The position numbers and the translations under genes are program-made. From an uncultured Lachnospiraceae bacterium (GTDB lineage Bacteria > Bacillota > Clostridia > Lachnospirales > Lachnospiraceae), in assembly GCA_902779575.1 (NCBI GenBank), contig CACZBW010000004.1:278166-342165 (forward strand): a DNA stretch of 64,000 bases, in the 5' to 3' direction. Below, piece after piece: positions 16,909-25,985 of the stretch. Positions within the stretch are counted from its first letter, which is position 1. Each line of letters opens with the position of its first letter. The notes beneath the pieces were generated by a model. It was not told the DNA's origin, made no database searches, and saw nothing but the letters and a program-made list of their open reading frames with translations.

Positions 16909-18057
16909 ATGAAATTCAGAAATAGAAACCTGCTTAAGGCAGGATTATCCGCGGCGCTGCTTTCCGCCTGTATACTGACGGCGGGAAGCGTACACGCGGC
17001 TTCGGTTCAGGAAGTGACGGCCGCTTCGGAGAAGGCGTTTTCAGGGCTGACACGGGGAAGCTTTCAGGCAAACGGGGAGCTTTCCGCCGGATTCGCTGCA
17101 GGAGAACAGCAGACAGTTGCCGGAGTCAGCACCGGAACGGAACTGCAGGCTGCTTATTCACTGGATCCGCTTATGCTTGAGCTTTCCGGTAAAGGAAAAG
17201 CCGGCATTCTGGGCGCCCGGTTTGACGCGGATCTGCATCTGTATCTGTCAGAGAATGAAGACGGCAGCGGCGGCGTTTACCTTTGCTTTAGCCTGCCGGA
17301 TCCTGCAGCCGGATTAACCGGTATGCTGAGTCCCGAATCCGATACGGAAGCGGAGCAGGCTCCGGAAGCGAAGACGGAGGGAGAAGGCTTCGCGGAAGCA
17401 AAAAAGAACTGGACTTATGTGCAGATTCCCGCTGAACAGATGGAAGCGGTCCGCACGGCGATCGGTCAGATGCAGTCCGGAGAGGAGACGCTTCTTCCCG
17501 CAGTTTCGAATCTGCTTGAGGGAGCATCCAGCCTTTCCGATGAGATGGTTGCGATAGACGGGAAGACCTGCTATGAGATCTCAGTCTTTCCGGGAGCGGC
17601 CCAGCTGGAAGAGATCGCGGCCATGGTTCAGGAAAAACTGTTTCCGAACCAGGCGCTGAACAATTTCCAGAAAAAGCTGATCATGGATATCTGCAGCATT
17701 CTGAAGCTGTCCTGCGTGATCGATATTGACTCATCGAGCTGTCTGCCGGTACGGCTGTCCCTTGACGCTGCCGGCACGGATTTCAGCAGTCTGGCAGAGT
17801 ACCTGGCAAAGATTCTGACCGGCGGCCGGCTCCGTCCGGATCCCGGCACAGGAGAGGACTCCGGGAGCAGTATGTTTTTCCAGCTTGCGAAGGGAATTTC
17901 AGCCTTTAAACTGGAAGTCCTGTTCGACTACGGAGAGGATGTATCGATTGCAGTACCGGAAGAGGCGCTTGCAGCCAGGGAAGCTTACCTGGAGAACACG
18001 GCGCAGTCCGGACCTCCTGTGATGTCAGCCGGGTTCGGAATCGGTCCGGAAGGCTGA
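16909..18057 (+). CDS. Secreted hypothetical protein
   Basis: This 382-residue protein has a signal peptide (KFRNRNLLKAGLSAALLSAC, then ILTAGSVHA) that likely cleaves after VHA. The Cys in the hydrophobic core is not in a proper lipobox position. The mature part begins with ASEKAFSGLTRGSFQANGEL and is a beta-rich, two-part domain, resembling the general layout of lipoprotein-carrier-like folds (weak inference). An acidic, low-complexity link (ESDTEAEQAPEAKTEGEG) sits near residues 142-160. AAGGAGGAG precedes the ATG. Not recognised beyond this. Confidence 0.7.
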   Translation: MKFRNRNLLKAGLSAALLSACILTAGSVHAASVQEVTAASEKAFSGLTRGSFQANGELSAGFAAGEQQTVAGVSTGTELQAAYSLDPLMLELSGKGKAGILGARFDADLHLYLSENEDGSGGVYLCFSLPDPAAGLTGMLSPESDTEAEQAPEAKTEGEGFAEAKKNWTYVQIPAEQMEAVRTAIGQMQSGEETLLPAVSNLLEGASSLSDEMVAIDGKTCYEISVFPGAAQLEEIAAMVQEKLFPNQALNNFQKKLIMDICSILKLSCVIDIDSSSCLPVRLSLDAAGTDFSSLAEYLAKILTGGRLRPDPGTGEDSGSSMFFQLAKGISAFKLEVLFDYGEDVSIAVPEEALAAREAYLENTAQSGPPVMSAGFGIGPEG

Positions 18058-18101
18058 CCGAATAATGTCAGGATCCCGGAATCCTGCGCGATAAAGAATA
18101 A

Positions 18102-18180
18102 AACAGCCATGGGAGCAGAGTGTCTGCAGCCTCGGACAAGAGGTATGCGGAACCCTGCTCCCATGGCTGTTATTCGTTAT
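18102..18180 (+). terminator. Perfect 17-bp inverted repeat, terminator-like
   Basis: AACAGCCATGGGAGCAG (18102-18118) is exactly complementary to 18155-18171, with a 36-bp loop. TATTCGTTATTATT follows. It closes the upstream transcription unit; the T-rich tail is interrupted. Confidence 0.65.
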
Positions 18181-18237
18181 TATTCACGGCGCTCCACACA
18201 TCGGCCGTGAAAATAACTTTTTTATCACTTTATTGCG

Positions 18238-18266
18238 TTGACTTGTTTATTCGGTAAAGATATAAT
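18238..18266 (+). promoter_or_regulatory. opp operon promoter
   Basis: TTGACT, a 17-bp spacer, TATAAT, about 130 bp before oppB. Confidence 0.8.
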
Positions 18267-18398
18267 ACCTTTTATGTTGTTCTGCCGGAAAATCACCGCC
18301 ATGTGCCGAAAAAATGGGCATAACGGCGAGGGGTGAAAGAAAGACAGGAGATCCATATCCTTTTTCCGGAGAAATATAAAGGAGGAGAAGCATAGAGT

Positions 18399-19310
18399 AT
18401 GGCGAAGTATGTATTCAAGCGAGTGATCCTTGCCATCGTCACGATCTTCATCGTATGCGCGATTACCTTTTTTACGATGAACGCGATCCCGGGCGGACCA
18501 TTCAATGGTGAGAAGGCGACTTCCCCGCAGGTTAGGGAGACGCTGGAGAAGCGTTTTAATCTTGACAAACCGGTCGGGGAGCAGTTTGTGATTTATATGA
18601 AGAATCTTCTGCACGGAGATTTCGGCATCTCCGCGAAGACCGGACGCGATATCGGAGTGACGATCTCTTCCAAGTTCGCTGTATCCGCGAAACTTGGCAT
18701 CTTTGCCGTCATCGTTGCCCTGATTCTGGGCGTATTTTTCGGAAGCATCGCGGCTCTGATGAGGAACCGGTGGCCGGACCGCCTGATCATTTTCATGTCG
18801 ACCCTGTTTACATCTCTGCCCAGTTTCGTTCTGGCGACCTTTCTCCTGGTCGTCTTCTCGGTCAGGCTCGGCTGGGTGAAAGCCTGGAGCCCGACCCACC
18901 AGAGCCTGGTCCTGCCGGTTCTGTCCCTTGCGGCTTATCCGGCGGCTTATATTACCCGTCTGACCAAGACGAGCATGCTGGACGTCCTGGGGCAGGATTA
19001 CGTAAGGACTGCCCGGGCAAAGGGCGTCGCCCAGGTAAAGGTGCTTTTTGTTCATACGCTGCGCAATTCCCTGATCCCGGTTGTAACTTATGTGGGGCCG
19101 ATGATCGCTTCTGTCCTGACTGGATCGCTTGTTGTTGAGAACATCTTTACAATCGGCGGTCTCGGGGCGGAATTCGTCACCAGCATCACCAACCGTGATT
19201 ATCCGATGATTATGGGCGTTACGATCTTCCTGGCGGTATTCATGGTAACCATGAATCTGATCACGGACATTGTCTACAAGCTGATTGATCCGCGGATCAA
19301 TCTGGACTGA
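18399..19310 (+). CDS. oppB: Oligopeptide ABC transporter permease OppB
   Basis: This 303-residue inner-membrane subunit has six helices. The family start YVFKRVILAIVTIFIVCAIT is followed by FFTMNAIPGGPF, and the EAA loop with ARAKGVAQVKVLFVHTLRNS contacts the ATPase. It pairs with OppC to form the peptide channel. GGAGGAGAAG precedes the ATG. First gene of oppBCDF. Confidence 0.94.
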   Translation: MAKYVFKRVILAIVTIFIVCAITFFTMNAIPGGPFNGEKATSPQVRETLEKRFNLDKPVGEQFVIYMKNLLHGDFGISAKTGRDIGVTISSKFAVSAKLGIFAVIVALILGVFFGSIAALMRNRWPDRLIIFMSTLFTSLPSFVLATFLLVVFSVRLGWVKAWSPTHQSLVLPVLSLAAYPAAYITRLTKTSMLDVLGQDYVRTARAKGVAQVKVLFVHTLRNSLIPVVTYVGPMIASVLTGSLVVENIFTIGGLGAEFVTSITNRDYPMIMGVTIFLAVFMVTMNLITDIVYKLIDPRINLD

Positions 19311-19323
19311 GAAGGAGGAAAAG

Positions 19324-20406
19324 ATGGCAAACGAAGCATATGATGTGAATAAAATGCCAGAGAAAAACCCGCTTTCCCTCCAGATCGATCTGAAAAAGTT
19401 CGAAAAAGCAACGGAAGACGAGAAGAAACAGGCGGATATCATGAGCGAGTCCACCTCCTTCTTCCGGGATGGAATGAAGCGGCTGCGCAGGAATCCTCTG
19501 GCTATGATGAGCATTGTGGTTCTGGTGATCATTATCGCCATGATCATTGTGGTGCCTTCCGTGGTGCCCTACAGCTATTCCGACATTATCACCGTGAACG
19601 GCAAACGCGACAAGACCGCGACCAATATGAGCCCGTTTACCTATTCAAAGCTGGAGCAGCAGTACATCGACGAAGGCGGGAAGGTTTTCCCCCATATCAT
19701 GGGAACGGATGAGCTTGGCAGAGATTATTTTGTCAGAGTCATCTACGGAACCAGGATTTCTCTTGTTGTCGGCGTATTTGCTTCCATGATCGTGCTGGTC
19801 ATAGGCGTTCTGTACGGGTCGGTTGCCGGCTATTTCGGCGGCAAGGTTGACCTGATCATGATGCGGATCGTCGACGTGATCTATTCGCTGCCCGACCTGT
19901 TAATGATTATCCTTCTCTCGGTCGTCCTGAACGAGGTCATCAATGTGTCCGGCAACAGCCTGCTGGGACGGCTCGGGACGAATATGATTTCTCTGTTCCT
20001 GGTCTTCGGACTGCTGTACTGGGTCGGAATGGCGAGGCTTGTCCGCGGCCAGATCCTGACCATCAAGCAGAACGAGTATGTGCTCGCGGCGAGGGTTTCA
20101 GGGGCCGGCAGCGGCAGGATCATCCGCAGGCATATCCTTCCCAACTGCATCAGCGTCATTATTATTTCGGCGGCGCTGCAGATTCCGTCCGCCATTTTCA
20201 CGGAATCCTTCCTGAGCTTCATCAGTCTGGGCGTAAAGGCTCCCATGCCGTCCCTGGGTTCGCTGGCCAACGCGGCGCGTTCGGGAGTGACGACATATAC
20301 CTATAAGCTGATCTTCCCGGCTGTCATGATCGCCCTGATCACACTGGCCTTCAACCTGCTGGGAGACGGCCTGCGCGACGCATTTGACCCGAAACTGAGG
20401 AGGTAA
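19324..20406 (+). CDS. oppC: Oligopeptide ABC transporter permease OppC
   Basis: This 360-residue permease has a cytoplasmic N-terminal extension of about 45 residues, then the OppC N-domain (FFRDGMKRLRRNPLAMMSIV) and the periplasmic-type loop HIMGTDELGRDYFVRVIYGT. The EAA loop is AARVSGAGSGRIIRRHILPN. The ATG at 19324 follows AAGGAGGAAAAG and lies 13 bp after oppB. It forms the second half of the channel. Confidence 0.94.
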   Translation: MANEAYDVNKMPEKNPLSLQIDLKKFEKATEDEKKQADIMSESTSFFRDGMKRLRRNPLAMMSIVVLVIIIAMIIVVPSVVPYSYSDIITVNGKRDKTATNMSPFTYSKLEQQYIDEGGKVFPHIMGTDELGRDYFVRVIYGTRISLVVGVFASMIVLVIGVLYGSVAGYFGGKVDLIMMRIVDVIYSLPDLLMIILLSVVLNEVINVSGNSLLGRLGTNMISLFLVFGLLYWVGMARLVRGQILTIKQNEYVLAARVSGAGSGRIIRRHILPNCISVIIISAALQIPSAIFTESFLSFISLGVKAPMPSLGSLANAARSGVTTYTYKLIFPAVMIALITLAFNLLGDGLRDAFDPKLRR

Positions 20407-20412
20407 AACGCT

Positions 20413-21417
20413 ATGGCAGAAAACATCTTATCTGTACAGGACCTCCACACCTCGTTTCATACGGACAACGGGGAAGTTATGGCGGTCAACGGAGTGAACT
20501 TTAATCTTGCCGCCGGAAAGATCCTGGGGATTGTCGGGGAATCCGGTTCGGGCAAGTCGGTAACCGCGTATTCGATCATGCAGATCCTGGAGAAAAACGG
20601 GGCCATCAAGTCCGGAAAGATCCTTTACAAGGGGGAGGACATCACAAAGTGGCCGGAACAGAAGATGCGGGATTTCCGCGGCAAATGCTGCTCGATCATT
20701 TTCCAGGACCCGATGACCAGCCTGAACCCGGTCTTCACGGTCGGCTTCCAGCTGGAGGAGGCGATCCGGCTGCATACGGAGCGGCGCGGGAAAGAAGCGG
20801 AACGCCGGGCAATCGAAATGCTTGAGCTGGTCGGGGTAAATGAACCCGAAAAGCGCATTCGTCAGTATCCCTATGAGCTGTCAGGAGGCATGCGTCAGCG
20901 CGTCATGATCGCGATGGCCCTTGCCTGCGAGCCGGATATACTGATCGCGGATGAACCCACGACCGCGCTTGACGTTACGATCCAGGCACAGATTCTGGAG
21001 CTGATGCAGAGCCTTCAGAAGAAGCTCGGCATGGCGATTATCATGGTCACGCACGATCTCGGCGTGATCGCGCAGATGGCGGACGAGATCATCGTCATGT
21101 ACGGCGGACGCGTCTGCGAGAGAGGAACTGCGGAGGATATCTTCTATCATCCGTGCCATGAATATACAAAGGGCCTGCTCCGCTCGATCCCGAATGTAGA
21201 CCGGATCGGGCAGAAGCTCGAGCCGATTTCGGGAACACCCATCAACCTTCTGAATATGCCCAAAGGCTGTGCCTTCTGCCCCAGGTGCGACGCCGCCATG
21301 AAGATCTGCCTGGAAGAGCAGCCGCCTGAAGTCAGAACCATGGACGGCCATCTGGTATCCTGCTGGGCGCATATCAGGGAAGAAATCGACGCCGGCCTGA
21401 TTACGGTTCAGGGTTGA
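20413..21417 (+). CDS. oppD: Oligopeptide ABC transporter ATPase OppD
   Basis: This 334-residue ATPase has Walker A GESGSGKS, the signature ELSGGMRQR, and Walker [13 protein letters not shown]. It ends in the oligopeptide C-terminal domain with the cysteine pattern [14 protein letters not shown] that is typical of OppD/F. It starts 6 bp after oppC and powers uptake as a heterodimer with OppF. Confidence 0.95.
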   Translation: MAENILSVQDLHTSFHTDNGEVMAVNGVNFNLAAGKILGIVGESGSGKSVTAYSIMQILEKNGAIKSGKILYKGEDITKWPEQKMRDFRGKCCSIIFQDPMTSLNPVFTVGFQLEEAIRLHTERRGKEAERRAIEMLELVGVNEPEKRIRQYPYELSGGMRQRVMIAMALACEPDILIADEPTTALDVTIQAQILELMQSLQKKLGMAIIMVTHDLGVIAQMADEIIVMYGGRVCERGTAEDIFYHPCHEYTKGLLRSIPNVDRIGQKLEPISGTPINLLNMPKGCAFCPRCDAAMKICLEEQPPEVRTMDGHLVSCWAHIREEIDAGLITVQG

Positions 21418-21434
21418 GACGGGAGGACACAAAT

Positions 21435-22415
21435 ATGGATAAAAATTATGTGCCGGACAAGGAGAACCTTGTCGAGGTAAATGATCTGAAAATGTACTTC
21501 CCGGTCAAGACAGGACTGTTTACCAGAACGCCGCTCAAGGCGGTGGACGGGGTCTCCTTCGCAATTAAGCCCGGGGAAACACTTGGCCTGGTCGGGGAAT
21601 CCGGCTGCGGGAAGACTACGGTAGGGCGCGCTGTTATCCGCCTCTACACGCCGACGGACGGTGATCTGTTTTTTGACGGAAAGAGAATAGACAGCCAGTC
21701 AATCGGCAGCATGCGGAAAGACATGCAGATGGTCTTTCAGGATCCCTACTCATCCCTGAATCCCCGCATGACGGTCGAGGACATCATCGGGGAACCCCTG
21801 GATGTCCACAAGCTCTATGCAAATGCAAAGGAGAGAAGAGAGAAGGTCCTGCACCTGATGGAACTGGTCGGACTGAATGCCGAACACGCTACCCGGTATG
21901 TGCATGAATTCTCCGGCGGACAGAGGCAGAGAATCGGAATCGCCAGAGCTCTTGCGACAAATCCGAGATTTATCATCTGCGACGAGGCTGTTTCCGCCCT
22001 GGACGTATCCATTCAGGCGCAGGTCATCAATATGTTCGAGGAACTGCAGGAAAAACTGGGCGTTGCCTATCTGTTCATTGCCCATGACCTGCTGGTGGTC
22101 CATCACATCTCGGACAGGATCGCGGTCATGTATCTGGGCAGGATGGTGGAGACCGCGGACGCGGATGAACTGAATAATAATCCGATGCATCCGTATACCC
22201 AGTCCCTGCTTTCCGCGGTCCCCTATCCGGATCCGGAGATCGCCAAGTCCAGGAAGCGCATTATCCTGGAAGGCGATGTTCCGAGTCCCCTGCATATGCC
22301 CAGCGGCTGTGCATTCCGCACCCGCTGCAAATACGCGACAGAACAGTGCGCGCAGGAGTGTCCGAAGCTGACAGACCGGGGAAACGGGCATCTTGTCGCA
22401 TGCTGGAATAAATAA
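21435..22415 (+). CDS. oppF: Oligopeptide ABC transporter ATPase OppF
   Basis: This 326-residue partner ATPase has GESGCGKTT (Walker A), [15 protein letters not shown] (signature) and [12 protein letters not shown] (Walker B; Ala replaces the usual Pro-Thr, as often in OppF). The C-terminal cysteine domain is [14 protein letters not shown]. The ATG at 21435 has GGGAGGA upstream and is preferred to an earlier TTG at the oppD stop. Confidence 0.95.
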   Translation: MDKNYVPDKENLVEVNDLKMYFPVKTGLFTRTPLKAVDGVSFAIKPGETLGLVGESGCGKTTVGRAVIRLYTPTDGDLFFDGKRIDSQSIGSMRKDMQMVFQDPYSSLNPRMTVEDIIGEPLDVHKLYANAKERREKVLHLMELVGLNAEHATRYVHEFSGGQRQRIGIARALATNPRFIICDEAVSALDVSIQAQVINMFEELQEKLGVAYLFIAHDLLVVHHISDRIAVMYLGRMVETADADELNNNPMHPYTQSLLSAVPYPDPEIAKSRKRIILEGDVPSPLHMPSGCAFRTRCKYATEQCAQECPKLTDRGNGHLVACWNK

Positions 22416-22425
22416 AACAGAGATA

Positions 22426-22454
22426 TTGCACAAATTCACTGATCTGATTATAAT
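22426..22454 (+). promoter_or_regulatory. Separate promoter for the binding protein
   Basis: TTGCAC, a 17-bp spacer, TATAAT (22449-22454). It lies between oppF and the binding-protein gene, allowing that protein to be made in excess of the channel. Confidence 0.75.
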
Positions 22455-22504
22455 GGATAACAGTGGTTTTTAGTCACTATTTAACTTTTAGGGAGGATTG
22501 GATT

Positions 22505-24970
22505 ATGAAGAGGCGCTTAGTGACACTGGTTGCTGTTGTCTCTCTCGCTGCCATGAGCCTTGCGGGCTGCAGCAGCAAGAAGGCAAAAGAAACTGAGCCG
22601 GCAACGACTGCCCAGGTTCAGGAGACCAAGGCTGAGGAGAAGGAGACAACCGCTCCTGAGACAACTGCTCCTGAGACGGAAGCGGCGGCTGTGGAAGAAG
22701 CGGCAGCGGCATTGCAGACCGAGGCAGAGGCGGCAGCCGAAGCAGTGAAGGCAGTAGAGACTGAGGCAGAGGCGGCAGTCGCGGAAGCAGCGGCGGCAGT
22801 TGAGACCGAGGCAGAGGCAGCTGCAGACGCAGTGAAGGAAGCAGCAGCGGCGGCAGAGACCGAGGCGGAAGCGGCAGTCGAAGCAGCGGCAGCGGCAGTT
22901 GAAACCGAAGCGGAAGCGGCAGCAGACGCAGTGAAGGAAGCGGTTGCGGCAGCAGAGACCGAGGCGGAAGCGGCAGCAGACGCAGTGAAGGAAGCGGTTG
23001 CGGCAGCAGAGACCGAAGCGGAAGCGGCAGCAGAGACCGAGGCGGAAGCGGCAGTTGCGGAAGCAGCAGCGGCAGTTGAGACCGAAGCGGAAGCAGCAGC
23101 CGACGCGCTGAAGGAAGCGGTTGCGGAAGCCGAGACCGAGCTGGAAGAAGCAGTCGGTGAAGTGGCAGTGGCAGTTGAGACCGAGGCTGAGGAAGCAGTC
23201 GAGGCAGTGAAGGATGTGATCGCGGCCCTTGCCGGCGAGACCGAAGCGGAAGCAGTTGATGCCGAGACCGAAGCAGAGGCTCTTGATGCCGAGACCGAAG
23301 CGGAAGCAGCTGACGCCGAGACAGAGGCAGAGGCGGCTCCGAGCGAACTCTCCAGCGCGGCAGCTCCGGAATGGGACAGCTACAATGAGAAGATCGCGAA
23401 GATCTACACTGAGACAGATCCGGCCAAGCGTGAGGCTCTGATGCATGAAGCGGAAGACCAGCTTATGGATACCTGGGCTGTCGTCCCGATCTACTACTAC
23501 AACGATATCTATATGCAGACCGCTGATATCGAGAACATTTACTCCAACGTATTCGGATTCAAGTATTTCGCGTATGCGACTGCTCCGGACAACGAGATGA
23601 ACGTCAACCTGGCCAGCGAACCGGACCATCTTGATCCTGCTCTGAATTCTTCTGTTGACGGCGCATGCCTGGCAATCCTCGGATTCTCCGGCCTGTACGC
23701 CTATGACGCGGAAGGACAGCTGGTTCCGGAACTTGCCGAGAAAGAACCGGAAGTTTCCGAAGACGGCCTGACCTATGTCTTCACCCTCAGAGACGGTCTG
23801 AAGTGGTCTGACGGCGAAGATCTGGATGCCAATGACATCGTCTACAGCTGGAACCGTTTCTATGATCCGAACACCGCTGCAGATTACAGCTACCTGATTG
23901 ACTCCAGCAATATCGGTGTGAAGGAAGACGGCACTCTGGATATCGAGGCTTCCGAAGACGGAAAGACCTTTACCGTGCATCTGACCAATCCGTGCGCATA
24001 TTTCCTTGATCTGTGCGCATTCCCGGCATTCTATCCGGTACCGGAGCAGGCAGTCACCGAGGCGGATCCGGACGGCTCCAATCCGGGCGCATGGTCTCTT
24101 GAAGCAGGCTTTGTGACCTCCGGTCCGTTCACCTGCACCGAGTGGAAGCACAACGAGTCCATGGTCTATGAGAAGAACCCGAACTACTGGAACGCGGACG
24201 CGGTTTCTCTTGAGAAGATCAACTTCATGCTGAGCGCGGACGACACCGCGATCTTCAACGCGTACAAGGATGGTTCCCTGCAGTTCATCGATACGGTACC
24301 GACCGATGAGATCGCGAACGTGAAGGATCAGGATGACTTCTACATCGTCCCGAACCTTGGAACCTACTATGTCGGATTCAACGTAAATTCCGAGCTCTTT
24401 GACGGTATGACCCCGCAGCAGGCTGCTGACATGAGACATGCGCTCTGCCTGCTGATCGACCGCCAGTACATCGTTGACACAGTCGGACAGACTGGACAGG
24501 AACTGGCAAGCACTTTCATCCCGACCGGCATGGCTGACGGAAACGGCGGCGAGTTCCGCGCGAACGACGACGATTACACCTATCCGGATGAGGAAGCAGT
24601 CGGTTACTACGATGCGTCCGCTACCGGAGCGGATATGGTTGACGAAGCAGTCGAGCTTCTGAAGGGCGCCGGTTTCGAGTTCAATGACGACAATACTCTG
24701 TCCGATGAAACTCCGATCCATCTGACCTATCTGACCAACGACAGTGACGCTCATGTCAAGATTGCAGAGTCCATGCAGCAAGATTTCGCCCTCATCGGCG
24801 TGACCATGGATATCGAGAGCAAGGATTGGCAGGTTGTCCTGAACGAGAGAAAAGAAGGACAGTTTGACGTCGCCCGCGAAGGCTGGCTGGCAGATTACAA
24901 CGACCCGATCAACATGCTTGAGATGTGGCTGACCAACTCCGGCAACAACGATATGCAGTTCGGAAGATAA
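22505..24970 (+). CDS. oppA: Circularly permuted oligopeptide-binding lipoprotein (OppA-like)
   Basis: This 821-residue lipoprotein has the lipobox LAGC with Cys22. Residues about 30-277 are a low-complexity Ala/Glu/Thr tail. Residues about 286-359 (PEWDSYNEKIAKIYTETDP, LMHEAEDQLMDTWAVVPIYY, FGFKYFAYAT) match what is normally the C-terminal end of cluster-C solute-binding proteins. Only then does the usual mature N-terminus begin (MNVNLASEPDHLDPALNSS, GLKWSDG), running to the end at WLTNSGNNDMQFGR. In ordinary relatives QFGR leads straight into the displaced segment, so the order is permuted. All pieces of one complete binding protein are present once. It is the only binding protein beside oppBCDF and has its own promoter and terminator. 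GGGAGGA precedes the ATG. Confidence 0.85.
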   Translation: MKRRLVTLVAVVSLAAMSLAGCSSKKAKETEPATTAQVQETKAEEKETTAPETTAPETEAAAVEEAAAALQTEAEAAAEAVKAVETEAEAAVAEAAAAVETEAEAAADAVKEAAAAAETEAEAAVEAAAAAVETEAEAAADAVKEAVAAAETEAEAAADAVKEAVAAAETEAEAAAETEAEAAVAEAAAAVETEAEAAADALKEAVAEAETELEEAVGEVAVAVETEAEEAVEAVKDVIAALAGETEAEAVDAETEAEALDAETEAEAADAETEAEAAPSELSSAAAPEWDSYNEKIAKIYTETDPAKREALMHEAEDQLMDTWAVVPIYYYNDIYMQTADIENIYSNVFGFKYFAYATAPDNEMNVNLASEPDHLDPALNSSVDGACLAILGFSGLYAYDAEGQLVPELAEKEPEVSEDGLTYVFTLRDGLKWSDGEDLDANDIVYSWNRFYDPNTAADYSYLIDSSNIGVKEDGTLDIEASEDGKTFTVHLTNPCAYFLDLCAFPAFYPVPEQAVTEADPDGSNPGAWSLEAGFVTSGPFTCTEWKHNESMVYEKNPNYWNADAVSLEKINFMLSADDTAIFNAYKDGSLQFIDTVPTDEIANVKDQDDFYIVPNLGTYYVGFNVNSELFDGMTPQQAADMRHALCLLIDRQYIVDTVGQTGQELASTFIPTGMADGNGGEFRANDDDYTYPDEEAVGYYDASATGADMVDEAVELLKGAGFEFNDDNTLSDETPIHLTYLTNDSDAHVKIAESMQQDFALIGVTMDIESKDWQVVLNERKEGQFDVAREGWLADYNDPINMLEMWLTNSGNNDMQFGR
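22590..23335 (+). repeat. In-frame 54-bp repeat coding an 18-residue helical tail
   Basis: A stretch inside the binding-protein gene is built of degenerate repeats. The clearest are two 54-bp units at 22922-22975 and 22976-23029 that differ at a single base by eye. They encode an 18-residue unit of the type ADAVKEAVAAAETEAEAA. Others drift around them, with shorter AETEAEA spacers near the end. Eighteen residues equal five turns of alpha-helix, so charged faces would line up along a straight rod. Confidence 0.85.
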
Positions 24971-24994
24971 GATTCAGATCTGACGAATGAGATG

Positions 24995-25035
24995 ACTGCC
25001 GTGACCGGCTGAGAAACCGGTCACGGCAGTTCTTT
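24995..25035 (+). terminator. Terminator of the binding-protein gene
   Basis: ACTGCCGTGACCGG (24995-25008) and CCGGTCACGGCAGT (25017-25030) form a perfect 14-bp stem with an 8-bp loop, followed by TCTTT. Confidence 0.85.
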
Positions 25036-25155
25036 ATGCAGGGAAGAGATGCGGCAGAGTCCGGAATCTGCTTCCGGATCCGCATGAGAAGACAGGATCC
25101 CTGTCTGCTGCGGGAGACAGAAGCCGGAGATTCCCGGAATCCGGAGGAAATCACT

Positions 25156-25788
25156 ATGAAAAAGAATCAGTATCTGTACGGAGTCTGTACAGGTATAATC
25201 CTGGCAGGAAGCCTTGTTTTCGCTACCCTTTACTCTGTTGGCGCGGACCCGTCCGGCGGGAACAGCACAGGCTTTTTTTCTGCAACCGGAACTTCCGGCG
25301 CGGCGGGAAAAGGAGCAGAAAACACTGCGGAGAGGATCGGCACCGGGGCAGAGACAGAAACGGAAAGGGAATCCGGGCTGCCGGGGGAGACAGAGGCGGA
25401 ACCAGTTCCCCTGACTTTGGAAGAAGCAGGTCTCAGGAAAGGAAGCTACAGCCTGGAGGGCGAACTGAAGGGGGGAAGCGGGAAGGCTCATTTTGACGGT
25501 CCGCTGCTTCTGACTGTAGAGGAGGAAGGCAGCTTTCTGACTTTTACCATGAGTTCGCCTTATTATGATTATGTCATCGTGGAGGGAGAACGGTTTGAAC
25601 CTCTTGAACCGGATGGGAATTCCACATTCCGGGTTCCTTTTGAAAGGCTGAATGAGGACTTTTTGTTTACTGCCGATACGACTGCCATGAGCGAGCCTCA
25701 CGAGATTGATTACAGCGTCCGGATTGACCTGGAGGCGCTGACATTTCTGAAAGGGGAAGAGGAATCCGGTTTATCACAGGATCAATAA
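25156..25788 (+). CDS. Membrane-anchored surface protein with NEAT-like domain
   Basis: This 210-residue protein has an N-terminal membrane helix (YLYGVCTGIILAGSLVFATL), a Thr/Glu/Gly-rich link, and a beta-sandwich-like domain from about residue 95. Marks are GSYSLEGELKGGSGKAHFDG, SSPYYDYVIVEGERFEPL, GNSTFRVPFERLN and TTAMSEPHEIDYSVRID. The YVxVxGxxYEP...GNSxFxIP...TTAMSxPHEIxY pattern resembles domains I associate with clostridial metal- or heme-uptake surface proteins (from memory, not searched). GGAGGAAATCACT precedes the ATG at 25156. It is followed by an Rrf2 regulator. Ligand unknown. Confidence 0.65.
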   Translation: MKKNQYLYGVCTGIILAGSLVFATLYSVGADPSGGNSTGFFSATGTSGAAGKGAENTAERIGTGAETETERESGLPGETEAEPVPLTLEEAGLRKGSYSLEGELKGGSGKAHFDGPLLLTVEEEGSFLTFTMSSPYYDYVIVEGERFEPLEPDGNSTFRVPFERLNEDFLFTADTTAMSEPHEIDYSVRIDLEALTFLKGEEESGLSQDQ

Positions 25789-25873
25789 GATCAAAGCTGC
25801 CGGACCTGAGGTATGTGATCCGGCGCAGCGGATCTGTGAATGATACGGAAAAAGAAAATGGCAGAAAATTTAG

Positions 25874-25903
25874 TTGAAAACAGTTATATTGCCGTGCTAT
25901 ATT
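25874..25903 (+). promoter_or_regulatory. Promoter of the Rrf2 gene
   Basis: TTGAAA, an 18-bp spacer, TATATT with an upstream TGC. It lies about 80 bp before the regulator's ATG, leaving room for autoregulation. Confidence 0.6.
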
Positions 25904-25985
25904 TTCATAGTAAACAGGTGGGAATAATCCGCCGCCCCTTTTCAGGAGGCGGATATCAGACTGGAAGGCAGCAGGTAGAGAAGTT

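Noticed and set aside
22517-24781. Long open frame of about 754 codons on the minus strand opposite the binding-protein gene
   Set aside because: It is a by-product of strong codon bias and repeats on the coding strand; it has no ribosome site and an improbable Cys/Arg-rich composition.
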